Part shown: positions 20,101-31,554 of the stretch, in pieces
Numbering within the stretch: position 1 is the first letter of the stretch
Layout of the letters: each line of letters begins with the position of its first letter
From: Epithemia pelagica
Taxonomy: Eukaryota; Bacillariophyta; Bacillariophyceae; Surirellales; Surirellaceae
DNA: 64,000 nucleotides
Assembly: GCA_946965045.2 (NCBI GenBank)
Contig: OX337228.1
Span: 4,030,001 to 4,094,000 of the forward strand
Direction of reading: 5' to 3'
Notes under the pieces: generated by a model
Seen by the model: only the letters and a program-made list of their open reading frames with translations
The model's database searches: none
Told to the model about the DNA's origin: nothing
Made by a program: the position numbers and the translations under genes

Positions 20101-23100
20101 GAAGACTTATGGAGTGGGATATCAACTCACAATCGAACGGACAAATAACGAAGAAAGCGTTGACGATCTGAAAGATCTCGTGACAACCAACGTTCCAGAA
20201 GCTTCACTTCTGAGTGACGTCGGAACCGAGCTCAGTTTCCAGTTGCCCATAGGAGCATCAGAGAATTTCAAACCAATCTTCGAGGGCTTAGATTCTGAGA
20301 TTGAGTCCGGGACCGTGTTGTCATATGGAGTGTCCATCACAACACTTGATGGTGAGTTTTAAAAGAGTGGAGATAAGCGCCTTCATGTCCTCTCTTCTCT
20401 CTCCCGGTTCCCTAACATCTTTGGAATAGAGGTTTTTCTACTTGTTGCTCGTGGTGGCCAGACGGCAACCAGCAAGAGAGAATACAACTCCAGCATTCGC
20501 CAAAGTGGCGAGCCTATGAACACAGAATACGATGCTGATAAGAGTGCCCGGTCTAAGATGGACTTGGACAATGATGGCTTGTTCAACACTCATCTCATTG
20601 CTCTTTTCAAGAAGCGGGCTGCATACTTTCGACGTGACAAGAAGGCCTGGGTGAGTATAGGCGTCGAGTGAAACTGAAAAGCATGCATCTCTTTCTCATT
20701 TTATTTTTCACAGTGCTGTACAACACTCGTTCCTAGCATATGTGCATTGTTCGGTTTCATCATTTACGCACTCACGAGAGGCGACAACAATTATGAAGCT
20801 ATCACTCTCTCACTTTCTTCCTTCAACAAGGGTGTCGAAGACGGTCCAAGAAACCCTGTTGTTTTCAACGAACCTTCAGACACCTTCACATGTCAACCAG
20901 GCGAGTGTGCCTATCAAGTGCCGACCACTGTGGTGAATTCGACTAGTGAGCAATATTTCTTCTGTGGATATCAAGCAAGAGTAGTTGGGAACTGTTCGGT
21001 TGATAATTCTTCTGACTTCATCGAATTTATTGGGGGCGATCTTGCGACGCCCGAACCTGCACAAGTTTCCAACATTTTTGAGTCCTCCCTGGCCTTGAAC
21101 GCAAGCAGGAATGATTACATCGCGTCGCAATACGGTGCTGTTTGGTTTTCCCATGAGGTCAACAGTATCCTCAATGATGGTTCTCTGTACGGTAATACGA
21201 CTGTCGAGGAATGTCTTTCAAATCCTGGAAACTACACCAGCGAAGCTGTCTGTCAAAGGTTTGGGGGAATCGGATACACCATTCAGTATAATTTTACCGC
21301 TCTCCATGCCTCCCCGTTGTTCCAAGGTTTAGCCGATGAGGCTTTGGTTAGAAGTTCTCAAGGCTCCGACGATTTCGTGGCTACTGTTACAATTGACCCG
21401 TTGCCGATCACTGTTAAAGAGAGTGGTTTTGCGGAAGCCGATTCATTAACTGCCTTGTGGATGCTCACGGTGCTAAGCTTCCCATTTATTGGCGGAGCAT
21501 ATGCCAGGTAAGCGTGTTTGTCCCTCGCATTGTTCCTTTAACTTCATCTCACATGCTGCCTGATTCGCAGTTTTGTTGTTGCCGAGCGTGAATCCAAAGC
21601 AAAGCATTTGCAGACAGTTGCTGGGGTTAAGGCATCAGCGTATTGGCTTTCGACACTTTTGTGGGACACGCTGAATTATCAGTTGCCTTGTTGGTTGATA
21701 GTCGCTTTTTTGTATGCGTTTGACGTTTCCAGCTTGACGACAACTGATCGTCAAGCGGCGTCTGGAGTTATTGTGCTCCTTGTCGTGTATGGGCCTGCTG
21801 CCGCCGCATTCAGCTACTGTGTTTCTTTTGGATTCAAGTCGCCATCTCTATGTGCTCTTGTCCTCATCGTCTCCGGGTTTCTGATCGCCCTCGGTGGACC
21901 GCTCACAATCTTCATTCTGGAGAATCTTGCAAGAGACGACCCAAATGACCCAAAAGATAACTTGCTCACTGCAGCTGACGTAATCGCTTGGATTCTTCGG
22001 ATCTTTTTCCCCACTTTCAATCTGGGAAAGGGCCTGTTATACATCATCAATGTCGAAAGTTTCGAATACCTGGAAGGCAAAGACCTCACTGCATGGGACC
22101 CTGAAATCTTGCTCCTGGAGGTCATTTTTCTCGTTATACAGACGTTTGCATACATGCTTCTGGCGCTCCAACTTGATGTATGGAGCAGTAGCCCCAAGGC
22201 CGTATCAATTTGGCAGGGTTTTCTCCGCGTTGTTTCATGTAGCTGGGCGTTTAAGAAGCAGAAAGAAGAAGTCGACATTACAACTGCGCTTCCGGATGAC
22301 AGTGACGTGATCGCCGAACAAGATCGTGTGCTGGCTGGTGAAGCTAACAACGACTTGATTGTTATCAGTCAACTTACTAAGGTGTACGACAACCAAAAGG
22401 TAGCCGTGAACAACATGTCTTTGGGAATCCCGCCAGGTATGGCATTCGGTCTTCTCGGGATCAATGGTGCCGGCAAGACTACAACGATGGGCATGGTAAG
22501 TCTTTGTTTCCAGTTTCGGTTTTGGAACAGGCTAGTAGTGAAACGCTCACTTGTTTTTTATTGTTTCAGTTGACAGCAGAGTTTCCACCCACCAGTGGGG
22601 ACGCAACGCTCGCTGGATATAGCGTCACGATGGAACCTGAGAAGACCCGCCGACGCATTGGTTATTGTCCTCAGTTCGATGCTCATTTTGCCAACCTGAC
22701 TGGTCGGGAACATGTAGAGCTGTATGCCTCGGTAAAGGGAGTTCCAAAGCAGTTTGTGTCCGAAGCTGCGGCTTCCAAGCTGAAGGAAGTGGGTCTCAGT
22801 GAAGAAGATTCAAACCGTTTGGCTGTGGGCTACAGTGGAGGAATGAAGCGCCGTCTTTCTTTGGCCTGTGCTACCATTGGACATCCTCAGATTGTCTTTT
22901 TGGATGAGTGTTCGACGGGTAAGTTTGTATATGTGACGTGTTTGTGTTGATATCTGCAGTATAGTGGTCCCTCACCTCAATTTTGAAAATACAGGTGTGG
23001 ACCCAGTAGCTCGACGTGAAATCTGGGAGTTGATCAGTGATATGGTTTCGGGTGGTAATGTACCTGAAGAGGAGCGGACCAGTGTTATTCTCACGACTCA

Positions 23101-23904
23101 TTCGTAAGTTTGGAGGATGGTTCTCTGTTGGACTTGATTTTATGCCATCTCAAATATTTTGTCTCGATCTGCGACAGTATGGAAGAATGTGAGGCCCTCT
23201 GCCCGCGTATTGGAATCATGGCCAATGGTCGGCTTCGTTGTTTGGGATCTGCCCAGCATTTGAAAAACAAGTTTGGCCAAGGATTCCAGTTGGAACTTAA
23301 AGTCAAGCTCGTGGAAAGAGAGGATGAAGACTTTCTTCGCATCCGCTCGGAGTTGGCATCCTTCAAAGGAAGCATTGTCAATGACGTTCACAACGGCGAA
23401 GAAGACGCCAATGACGGTGAAGAGCATGTGGAACGCGATGAAGGAATGGAAGCTGGCGTGTCGAAAGACGAGGACGAAATTTATTTCAACTTGTCCGAAG
23501 TCCATGCCGCCTTGGATGCGATATCTGGAGACGACTCGATTTCTGCCTTGGTGGAGGAGAGTAATCCCGTGGGATACGGTATTTGGAAGAATGCCGTTCA
23601 AGGGATGCAAGAGTTGGACGAATTGGCCGTCTTTTGTGCCAGTGAACTTCGCATGCGTCGTATGGAACAGGCCATCACCGAAGAGTATCCCAGTTCGTTG
23701 CTTCGGGAACGTCAAGACAACAAGACCCGATACGAAATCTCCTCAGAAGGCGTGCGCATTTCTAGTATCTTTGCGTTTGTAGAAGAGAACAAGGAGGATC
23801 TTCACTTGTCCGACTATGGCGTGAGTCAAACCAGTTTAGAGCAGGTGTTTAACTTACACGCCTCCGAAGCCGAAAAATTGAAGCAGGGACGAAACGATGG
23901 TTAG
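17125..23904 (+). CDS. full-size ABCA-family ABC transporter, 14 exons
   Basis: Exons: 17125-17208, 17293-18335, 18410-19175, 19271-19420, 19489-19710, 19773-19825, 19896-19937, 20014-20351, 20430-20650, 20714-21507, 21571-22495, 22570-22918, 22995-23103, 23178-23904. All introns are GT-AG and the sum is 5823 nt (1940 residues). It is a membrane ATPase that probably moves lipids. The order is TMD1-NBD1-TMD2-NBD2, with one helix ([17 protein letters not shown]) before each large non-cytosolic loop, as in ABCA. NBD1: GHNGAGKT (about 628), LSGGMKR (about 730), LDEPTSGMDP. NBD2: GINGAGKT (about 1533), YSGGMKR, and LDECSTGVDP with Cys where Pro is usual. Exon 1 encodes a Cys cluster (MRCCCCT). Both Walker A motifs lie at or next to introns. 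The copia element ends 105 bp upstream of the ATG. Confidence 0.9.
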
Positions 23905-24353
23905 ATGGCATGCTCAATCCAACGTGTCCCAGATTTTAGAAAGAAGTGTTCATGAACCAATGTCCCCAAAGAAATGGAAAATGATTGTCGAACAAGATTC
24001 ACACCGATATTATCTACATAGTCTCGATTATATTTGTTTCACGTTATGTATTCGACGTTCTCCGTCTCCATACACTCTCCTCTAGAGGAATCTATATTGG
24101 ACTCCTGGAAGTTTCATTGCACGGAAGAAATGGCTCTTGAGGGATAGGCCCACAGGAGTAGGTAGAGGGGGTAGGCCGAACAGGGAATGGATCGTGCATC
24201 CGATCGCGCAATAAATGAGTGACAAATCCTTTCCCTACACCCACCATCAATGCAAATTTTGCCAATGCGCCTGGCGCTTGTGCTTGGTCTATATCCTATT
24301 TCAGAATCACACAAGGCAGTGTCGTTAAAACACGCTCTCTTTGATCAGTTTTT
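23905..24353. other. intergenic: ABCA 3' end and ORC2 promoter
   Basis: 449 bp between two same-strand genes. It presumably holds the ABCA 3' UTR and the ORC2 promoter. No repeat, RNA gene or further ORF of interest was seen. Confidence 0.5.
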
Positions 24354-26354
24354 ATGCAAGACAAGAAAAAAGGAAATCGAGGTAGTGAGGACGGTTGCGA
24401 AGAATCTATGGAGGGTGCCGACGACCTACCGCCGCAGAGATTATCTTTGTGTTCGACGGTCTCGTCCCCATCATCTATTCTCAACATGAACGAGTCATCT
24501 GTGGATCTGGAATTAGATTTGCTGACATTCCGATTTCACGCGAATACATTAAACAAATTTTGGACACCGATGAAAGAATTGGGATGGACCTATGACAGTT
24601 CAAGGGGTACCTACCAGTCACCATCATTGTCGTCAAGTGTGTCGTTGTTGGAGACCAAAGCGTTTGCCAGTGCCGGAGACGTGTTGCAGTTCTTGGATGC
24701 TTCGGCTTTACCCACACTCTCTGGCACCAATCTGCTGGAACCGAAACCACAAACTCCATTATTGCTCAACCCAAGTGAATTGAACTTGGCCCGCCATCTT
24801 CGACGAGCCCTGTTAACCAAACTACATGAACAACTGATCAGTAACGACGACGAAACAGAAACTGAGAGCGTTCGTTCCACCAACGAAGGGATCTCAGCAC
24901 ATAAAGTTAAGTCTTCCAAGCAACCTCCAACAAGGAAAAGGTCTTCGGCACGTCTCGCGTCCTTGTCTTCTAATTCGTCGTCGAGAGCCTCCACCACGAT
25001 CAACGAGAAAGGAACTGACTTGTATTTGCATCGTCATTCTCGACGACGGCGTAAACGACCCTCCTCTTCTTCTAAACAACCATTTGAGGCATCCTCCTTT
25101 CCCTGGTTAGATCTGGGGCCTCAACACATGACACTGGACAAATGCATCAACTACACATCAAATCTTTTCCCATCAAGTGACCATAACCATGACAGTACCG
25201 TGGAATCTACACTCTTAGCCGAATGGCGCTTTCTCTTAAAAACCAACCACTCTCTCTTGTTTTTTGGAAGTGGATCAAAACGAGCTCTCTTGACTCAATT
25301 GGCAGGGGACGAACTTTCTCAGGAAGGTCATGTACTCCTTGTGGATGCATGTCAGGAGGATGCCAATATGGATGAGATTCTCGACATGTTGGTTCAAATG
25401 TTTTTGAAGAACCAAGAACCACCACTTATTCTGGCAAGACCAGCAACCATGCAACAAGACTCTGAGCAGGACAAGAGCACGTCGATTCGAGGCTTGGGCC
25501 AAGCATCTCCATCGTCGCCATTAGTGGACCGTGCCATGGCAATTGGACAAGCTCTAGCAGAGCAAAGCAATTTGGACCAAGACGATGGGTTGCCAATATT
25601 TTTGGTGATTCACAGTTTAGATACCTCAGAATTTGCCAATGCTCATGTCCAGGAGGCCTTGGAGATTCTGGTTCTGTATAGCAGGACATCACCCAACAGT
25701 CTGACAACTGTTCGATTGGTTGCCAGCGTCGACTCTATTGATGCCCCCCAGCAGTTGCGCTCGCGAGACTATCCCACCGGTCGATTGGGAGGAGGAGGAT
25801 GGTCCTGGATGTACCAAGTGGGAGTTCCCATTACCTCTTCTTCTTTGCCCTGGGGTCGTCCCTATACAGAGGAATTGCGGCGTTTGGATGACCCAGATGA
25901 CGTGACTATGAGCAAACGAGGGGGGAAATCCAGTGGTCCAGTCCAGGAGACCTTGCAACAAATCCGAGCCAGTCGCGTCGTCGATGTCCTCCGGCATTTG
26001 GCACCCCGTCATGCCGAAGTTGTTCAGATCTTGGCGCAACTCCAACTAGATCACATAGACCGCTATCCCGAAACCAACACAAATCATAACAACAAACGAC
26101 GCAAAAGTCAAACTACAACGTTCAATCGAGTGAGCTACCAAGTCTTTTGTACAGAATGTCAACGCGCTTGTGCCGTGCCCAGAGAATCGGACTTGCGCAG
26201 GTATTTGCGCGAGCTCGGCGATCATGGGTTGGTCATAAGTACGGTGGATCAAGATCAAACGGAATTTGTTCATATCCCTTATGACGCGGCCAAACTGAAG
26301 GAAATGGTGGAAGCCATATCGGCTTCCAAAAGAAAGGCAAATCAACAACCTTGA
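24354..26354 (+). CDS. ORC2: origin recognition complex subunit 2
   Basis: 666 residues, no intron needed. ORC2 is part of the complex that marks replication origins and loads MCM helicase in the nucleus. The conserved C-terminal part carries the family motif LLFFGSGSKRALLTQLA (about 301-317, cf. the GxGSKR signature) and the FLVHSLD-like segment (IFLVIHSLD). VRLVASVDSIDAPQ resembles the ORC2 IASIDHINAP motif, and a C-terminal winged-helix-like part follows (RRYLRELGDHGLVIS). The N terminus (1-230) is low-complexity, with Ser-rich and basic stretches (RRRRKRPSSSSKQ). A later ATG (MNESSVDLE, residue 45) could be the true start. It converges on ERCC1 with 174 bp between stops. Confidence 0.8.
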   Translation: MQDKKKGNRGSEDGCEESMEGADDLPPQRLSLCSTVSSPSSILNMNESSVDLELDLLTFRFHANTLNKFWTPMKELGWTYDSSRGTYQSPSLSSSVSLLETKAFASAGDVLQFLDASALPTLSGTNLLEPKPQTPLLLNPSELNLARHLRRALLTKLHEQLISNDDETETESVRSTNEGISAHKVKSSKQPPTRKRSSARLASLSSNSSSRASTTINEKGTDLYLHRHSRRRRKRPSSSSKQPFEASSFPWLDLGPQHMTLDKCINYTSNLFPSSDHNHDSTVESTLLAEWRFLLKTNHSLLFFGSGSKRALLTQLAGDELSQEGHVLLVDACQEDANMDEILDMLVQMFLKNQEPPLILARPATMQQDSEQDKSTSIRGLGQASPSSPLVDRAMAIGQALAEQSNLDQDDGLPIFLVIHSLDTSEFANAHVQEALEILVLYSRTSPNSLTTVRLVASVDSIDAPQQLRSRDYPTGRLGGGGWSWMYQVGVPITSSSLPWGRPYTEELRRLDDPDDVTMSKRGGKSSGPVQETLQQIRASRVVDVLRHLAPRHAEVVQILAQLQLDHIDRYPETNTNHNNKRRKSQTTTFNRVSYQVFCTECQRACAVPRESDLRRYLRELGDHGLVISTVDQDQTEFVHIPYDAAKLKEMVEAISASKRKANQQP

Positions 26355-26528
26355 AACCCAACTCTGCCGTTAAACTTTCACGAAGAAGGTCTAATGGTGC
26401 ACTTGAGGGTTTCGTTTTCCAACTGCCGTAAAAGCAACTACGCTCCATAGGAAGCGAAGAGACTTGTGATTAGATATCTGTAGTTGTTCTTTGCCGTCGT
26501 AGTTGATGCCGTAGCGGCGCCTTTGGTA

Positions 26529-27758
26529 CTAAGGAGAATCGATAACAACCAATGTTGGCGAAGGCTCCTTGACTGCAATAGGTTCATCCTTTGCACCTTT
26601 GAGCGTTTTGTTTTTCTTGTCTGTGGCAACGTCATCTTTGGTTGAGTCATCTTGTTCGTTCTTTGTGGCTGGATTTTGCAGTTGTGCTTGCTTTCCCTTT
26701 TTCGTCTTCTTGCGTTTGCGGTTGGTAAATGGCTTGCACAAGGCTTCGTACAAGCGTGCAACCTTGACTTGTCCCAGACCGGGAACCAAGGCCAATTCTT
26801 CTGGTGTCGCCTTAGCAAAGAGTGCTTGCATAGATCCAAAGTGTCCTAGCAAATTGGCAGCATCCGTTTTGTTCAAGGCGGGACAGGCAGTCAAGACATG
26901 AGTGACTTGATCGCCAAATTGATTGGCGGACTTTGGTTTTTGAATCAAGGATGTGTGATGATGTGTATTGTGCATGGCTTGAAAGGTTTCCAAATAACGA
27001 CCAGCTTCTTCAGCTGTCCAAGCCAGAACCAAGGTCCATTTCTGAACAATGGCTCGATGTTGAAGGTCTCGCAACACTTGGGCATTGTCTTGGACATCGA
27101 CCAAGACCAGCAGAATGCGCAAGACAAAATCCATTTTGATTTGGTCCATGCGAAGTTGCAAATATGATTTGTTGACTTTATGGTATTTGAGGGACAAAAA
27201 CAAGGCGCATTGTGTGGGAGAAAAGAGATAATCTGGCAACATGCGAATGAATTGTGTGGGAACGTTGCGAATGTATTGCAACACAAGATTGCCCTGTTGT
27301 TTGGGAGAAATGTACAAGACATGATCGTGTGCGGCTGTGCCCACGGCTTGCATTTCCCGGTCGGTTAACCGTCGTGTATTTGGGCTTGTTGTGCCGTCCT
27401 TGCCGTTATTGCTGTTGATGTTGTTGTTGTTGTCCTGGTCGGACAAGAGGGATGCTGTGGTATTCGTAGTCGTTGTGGTGCTGATGGTGGCAGGTGTCCC
27501 AGACTTGGCAGCTGATGCATAATCTTCCACATAATCATCAACAGAGGAAAAGGCTTGAGAAAAGGACGAAAAGGGGACCGTCATATTGTCTGGAAGCAAC
27601 TCACGGCGAGGTCGACTAAGTCCTGTGGTTGTGGACGAGGATGCTGCCGGTTGTGTTCGTGGTGGTTGTGTCGTGGTGGCAGACACGGATGGAGTTGTCT
27701 TGGGTTTCTTCCTGGCGTAAGGATTCACCATCATCTTGGTAGATGGTTTTTCACTCAT
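26529..27758 (-). CDS. ERCC1: DNA excision repair protein ERCC1/Rad10
   Basis: 409 residues from ATG 27758. It is the non-catalytic partner of the XPF nuclease in nucleotide excision and interstrand crosslink repair. The N terminus has NPYARKK. The central domain (about 146-263) has ISPKQQGNLVLQYIRNVP, CALFLSLKYH and LAWTAEEAGRYLETF, diagnostic for ERCC1. A tandem helix-hairpin-helix domain (about 288-342) has LNKTDAANLLGHFGS and LVPGLGQVKVARLYEAL. A Lys-rich tail with an Asp/Lys segment extends beyond the usual ERCC1 end. Ser/Thr/Asn-rich low complexity lies at 21-130. It is divergent from the HRD1-like gene, 299 bp between start codons. Confidence 0.9.
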   Translation of the reverse strand: MSEKPSTKMMVNPYARKKPKTTPSVSATTTQPPRTQPAASSSTTTGLSRPRRELLPDNMTVPFSSFSQAFSSVDDYVEDYASAAKSGTPATISTTTTTNTTASLLSDQDNNNNINSNNGKDGTTSPNTRRLTDREMQAVGTAAHDHVLYISPKQQGNLVLQYIRNVPTQFIRMLPDYLFSPTQCALFLSLKYHKVNKSYLQLRMDQIKMDFVLRILLVLVDVQDNAQVLRDLQHRAIVQKWTLVLAWTAEEAGRYLETFQAMHNTHHHTSLIQKPKSANQFGDQVTHVLTACPALNKTDAANLLGHFGSMQALFAKATPEELALVPGLGQVKVARLYEALCKPFTNRKRKKTKKGKQAQLQNPATKNEQDDSTKDDVATDKKNKTLKGAKDEPIAVKEPSPTLVVIDSP

Positions 27759-28057
27759 TTTCGTACCATCTACCAGAAAGGATTATGATAGACAGTGTAC
27801 AACCAAAGGACGGCACTTTGTTCATGGTGGTCGAATGTGGTACGGGCAAAATCTCATTCCAAACCATCGGCAGGTGAGTCGCATAAAGACAAAGGGATGA
27901 ACCCCCTCTTTGCACGCTCCTCCACCCCATATTTCAAAAGCAAAAGGTCAAGGGGGGCAAAGAAAAATGGAGGGACATTTTTAGACCGCAAACGAGCAAC
28001 AAGTTCGTTCTATTGTATCAGGGTCCTCTGCAAACGCATCATATCCTCACAATCATC

Positions 28058-30193
28058 ATGGCGGATGTTGCGAACGAATCGGATGAAGAACGGCGACAGC
28101 GGTTGCATCAGGAAGAAATGGAACGACTGTTGATGGATCAAGAAGAACAAGAACCAACCGCTGACCATGGACCCGATAATCTCGACAACATCAATAACAA
28201 TGAAAATCAAGGTTTCAATATCATGGGAAACAACAATGATATCAACAATAATGATATGGGTGACATGAACCACCCTGTCGCCGGTGTTGGTGGGAGTGCT
28301 CGTTTCCAAATTCGTCTACCAAAATTAACCTATACGCACTCCTCCTTTTTGGCCGCAGCCGCAACCATTGCTTACGCCCTACGGACACGTGGTCAATGGT
28401 ACTTGGCCTTGGTTTATTTGAGTAGTTCGAAATGGGCCTTTTGCATTCTGGGCAATGCTATGGTCGCGTTGGCCGTGCAAGTCTTTACCTATACCACCCA
28501 TGTCTTTTTGCAAGGTGGATTGCGATTGCACGAAGCGGAAGGCTTGCAAGACTTTTTTCGTTGGAATGTCACCGAAACCTGTTTGGCCTTGACCATGTTT
28601 CGCTCCGAATTGTCGGTGGGCACGGCCTTGGAATTTCTGTGTTTGGTTGTGGCCAAGTGTTTGCATCATGTGGCCGTCCTACGACAAACCCATTTGCGCA
28701 TGACAGACGACGCCATTCAACCCGCTTCGTGGAATCCACGCATCCCTGTGATTCCCGCTCATCACCTTCGGATTCTGCTGTTACTTCTCGTGCTGCAGTG
28801 TTTGGATTTGTGTGCCTTGCATTATACGGCACAGCTTTTGATGGACGCGGGACCCTCCGTCTCGATTTTGTTTGCCTTTGAAGCGGCCATTTTGTTGGCT
28901 TCGGCCTGGAGTCATTTACTCTTATGGCATTTGCATGTCATGGATGGATTACTTCATTTTGTCCATGATCATGCTGCCGGTGGAACATCCTCGTCGTTGA
29001 GTCGAACATGGTTGCATATTTGGAAAGAACACAAGGCCACTTTGACCTTTGCTGTGGAATTACAAGCCCAAGCCGTACAATTCTTGTTTTATTTGAGTTT
29101 CTTTGGATTTGTTTTGACGTATTACGGTGTTCCGATTAATCTGTTTCGAGAAGTCTACTTGAGTTTTGCCGCACTCAAGGAACGGATGGTAGCCTTCTTT
29201 AAATACCGTCGCTTGATGGCCAATATGAATTCCTTTTCCAATCCGACCGAGGAAGAATTGGATCAAGCCGGACGTGTTTGTATCATTTGTCGCGATGAAA
29301 TGACGGTACTGGATTGCAAGAAATTGCCCATTTGTCAACACATTTTTCACAAGTCTTGTCTCCGTGAATGGTTGACTCAACAACAAACATGTCCCACCTG
29401 TCGTTCTGACATTGTGGCCAATCAAGCGCAAGAGGCTACACGAAATGCCGCTGCCGCACAGGCACAACAACGACAAGAACAAGAAGGCCAACAACAGCAA
29501 CAGCAAGATACTGTAGATCAATCCGACACCAACAATGAGGCGCCAGCTCGTGAGGTTGGACCAGGGACCGAATCATCTTCCACGAAGCCAAAGGATCCTC
29601 CTGACACAAACGGTCATTTGGGTACCACGACAAGTTCTTCTTCGAATTCGAACAACCATTGCGATGAGAAGAACAAGAGCGATAAACAACCACCGACCAA
29701 CGCCACTGCCAACAAATCAGATGATTCTTCTTGGTGTGATTTGCTGGCATCCTCAACCGACGACGGTCCATCCTCCTCCTCACCACCAATCTCCTCCTCA
29801 GCCACCCCTGGCAAAGTGGTGCGATTTTCCTCGACTCTTCGCCAGTATCATCCTCATCTCGGAGCTACGACTACTACAACACTTCCCGATACAGCCTTTC
29901 CAGCCTTGTACCGAGTGGTCAAGGCGAGTGGAGCCACGGTTTGGCACTTTGACGAACCGCCACCACCCGATCCGGCCGCAACTGCACCAAACCAGTTGCC
30001 GCAAATGCCACCTCCTGTGATTCTTCGTACCATTCCCCTAAGTGTGGCCGTTTTGGGACTGAATGAAGATATCAAAGTAATGGAAGGTCCTACGATTCAT
30101 CATCCTCCATCCATGGTCAAATTTATTCAAATTCCTAATGGAGGATGGATTTCCGAAGATGACGTTTTGCGTGTGTATACGATTGGCGGATGA
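28058..30193 (+). CDS. HRD1: HRD1/SYVN1-type ER membrane E3 ubiquitin ligase
   Basis: 711 residues from the ATG at 28058 (MADVANESDEERR). It ubiquitinates misfolded ER proteins during ER-associated degradation. An acidic Asn-rich N-terminal extension of about 80 residues precedes a multi-span membrane region (about 90-370). This ends in the HRD1-typical segment FKYRRLMANMNSFSNPTEEE. The RING-H2 domain starts at Cys408 (CIICRDEM, then KLPICQHIFHKSCLREWL and QTCPTCRSD). The cytosolic tail is Gln/Ser/Asn/Pro-rich and ends in a conserved-looking block (SMVKFIQIPNGGWISEDDV). It is longer than animal SYVN1, mainly through the extension and low-complexity tail. Confidence 0.85.
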   Translation: MADVANESDEERRQRLHQEEMERLLMDQEEQEPTADHGPDNLDNINNNENQGFNIMGNNNDINNNDMGDMNHPVAGVGGSARFQIRLPKLTYTHSSFLAAAATIAYALRTRGQWYLALVYLSSSKWAFCILGNAMVALAVQVFTYTTHVFLQGGLRLHEAEGLQDFFRWNVTETCLALTMFRSELSVGTALEFLCLVVAKCLHHVAVLRQTHLRMTDDAIQPASWNPRIPVIPAHHLRILLLLLVLQCLDLCALHYTAQLLMDAGPSVSILFAFEAAILLASAWSHLLLWHLHVMDGLLHFVHDHAAGGTSSSLSRTWLHIWKEHKATLTFAVELQAQAVQFLFYLSFFGFVLTYYGVPINLFREVYLSFAALKERMVAFFKYRRLMANMNSFSNPTEEELDQAGRVCIICRDEMTVLDCKKLPICQHIFHKSCLREWLTQQQTCPTCRSDIVANQAQEATRNAAAAQAQQRQEQEGQQQQQQDTVDQSDTNNEAPAREVGPGTESSSTKPKDPPDTNGHLGTTTSSSSNSNNHCDEKNKSDKQPPTNATANKSDDSSWCDLLASSTDDGPSSSSPPISSSATPGKVVRFSSTLRQYHPHLGATTTTTLPDTAFPALYRVVKASGATVWHFDEPPPPDPAATAPNQLPQMPPPVILRTIPLSVAVLGLNEDIKVMEGPTIHHPPSMVKFIQIPNGGWISEDDVLRVYTIGG

Positions 30194-30433
30194 ACAACCA
30201 TACAAGCTTTCACATCAACGAGAAAGATGAGTGCTTCTTGTTTGTCTCGACACTAGAGAACAAAACCAAGGAGAACCGAAATGGACGCGATGAAGCTGAT
30301 TGGGGAATCCGAATAAATGACATGACTAATTGGTACTCCTGCTTTGCGGACCATCCTACAAGAAGGACACAAGTGTAAAGTATATAGAAAGAAGGCTTCG
30401 TTCTTTAGACAACAGTCGAGTAGAGGTTATCTA

Positions 30434-31165
30434 TCATGATTGTTTTTGTTCGTCCTCTTTGAGCTTTTTACGTGCAGCTGCCGCACTGACCAGAACTTGA
30501 AATTCTTTCATGATCGGATATCCTGCAAGGAACAACAGAACAAACCACAGAACTTGTGCTTTCAGTCCAAGTTTCAATGTAGTTCGACAATGGTAAACGG
30601 CATAGAGTCCCTCCACAATATGTGCCACGACGGTGAACCAAAAGATGCCTTGCAACATCCAAACCAGTATGGCGCTAGATCCAAACAGGGTCGACACTAG
30701 ATTCAATCCCAATCCTTCATCCAAGTCTTGAAGCACTTGGGTGAATTGAGGAATGCCCAATACAAAAATTCCATGAGCCATCGCGACGCTAATGAGGACA
30801 AGCACCAAGGCAACCGGTTTGGTAATCAACCACGAGATTTGGGGTGTCATGACTTGATGATGAATGGCAATCAATCGTGGTCGAATTTGCGACGAAGACG
30901 ACAAAGGTGGATTAAACGGATAATCGACAGAAATCATTTCGCACATGTCACCGCTACAGACAAACACTTGCAAGCGACAAGATGTCATGGTCACACGTTG
31001 CATTCTTGCATCTGTCATGTGCCATCCGGGTTGTTGCAGTTTGGCGTTTTTTGCTTTGGTCAACTCGTGAGCTGCCATGGCATAGACCGTTACACCATGA
31101 TCTTCATTCATATGAGTGCATATTCGTTTGGAAGCTTCTGCAGATATTTCATTGGGCGATGACAT
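30434..31165 (-). CDS. DUF2470-type membrane protein
   Basis: 243 residues from ATG 31165 (MSSPNEISAEASKRI). A longer frame reaches 31261 but has no ATG there. The N-terminal domain (about 10-105) has ICTHMNEDHGVTVYAMAAHE, the DUF2470 signature shared with haem-oxygenase-like/pyridoxamine oxidase-fold proteins. The C-terminal half has three or four hydrophobic helices (about 125-225) and a basic Lys/Gln tail. This domain pairing resembles fungal and algal integral membrane proteins with DUF2470 plus a DUF4499-like part. The function is unknown; ligand binding at a membrane is a guess from the fold. It converges on the HRD1-like gene (240 bp between stops). Confidence 0.65.
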   Translation of the reverse strand: MSSPNEISAEASKRICTHMNEDHGVTVYAMAAHELTKAKNAKLQQPGWHMTDARMQRVTMTSCRLQVFVCSGDMCEMISVDYPFNPPLSSSSQIRPRLIAIHHQVMTPQISWLITKPVALVLVLISVAMAHGIFVLGIPQFTQVLQDLDEGLGLNLVSTLFGSSAILVWMLQGIFWFTVVAHIVEGLYAVYHCRTTLKLGLKAQVLWFVLLFLAGYPIMKEFQVLVSAAAARKKLKEDEQKQS

Positions 31166-31554
31166 GGTTAAAACAAAGAAATAACATAACACGGAATGCA
31201 ATGACTTGAAAATCTTTTCTGAAGAGGGCAACGAAAAGATCGAGGATGACTGATGACTCACACATCGAAGTAAAGCGTCACGAATTAAATAAGCGACTGA
31301 AATTATGAGAACCCGTCCGTAGCTCTATCCTTTGAGGAAAATAGGGGGGGAGAAGGCAGAGGAGAGGGGGAGAGGAGGGGGAGAGAGAAGGAGAGAAGAA
31401 GGAGATTCCGTAAGTCAGATTCCTTCATGAAATCGATCCGCGTATTGCTCGCAGTCTCACGTTTGTTTCCTCTGACGTATGAAATGTTCTAGGAAGCTCC
31501 AAACTTCCCTCAGAGGGGAGAAGGCACTTCCCCTCCAAAACGATTAAGCCCTTC
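31166..31554. other. intergenic with purine-rich microsatellite
   Basis: Contains a G/A-only stretch at about 31340-31410 (runs of GGGGGAGA and GAGAAGG). No gene is seen. It ends at the left border of the putative DNA transposon. Confidence 0.6.
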
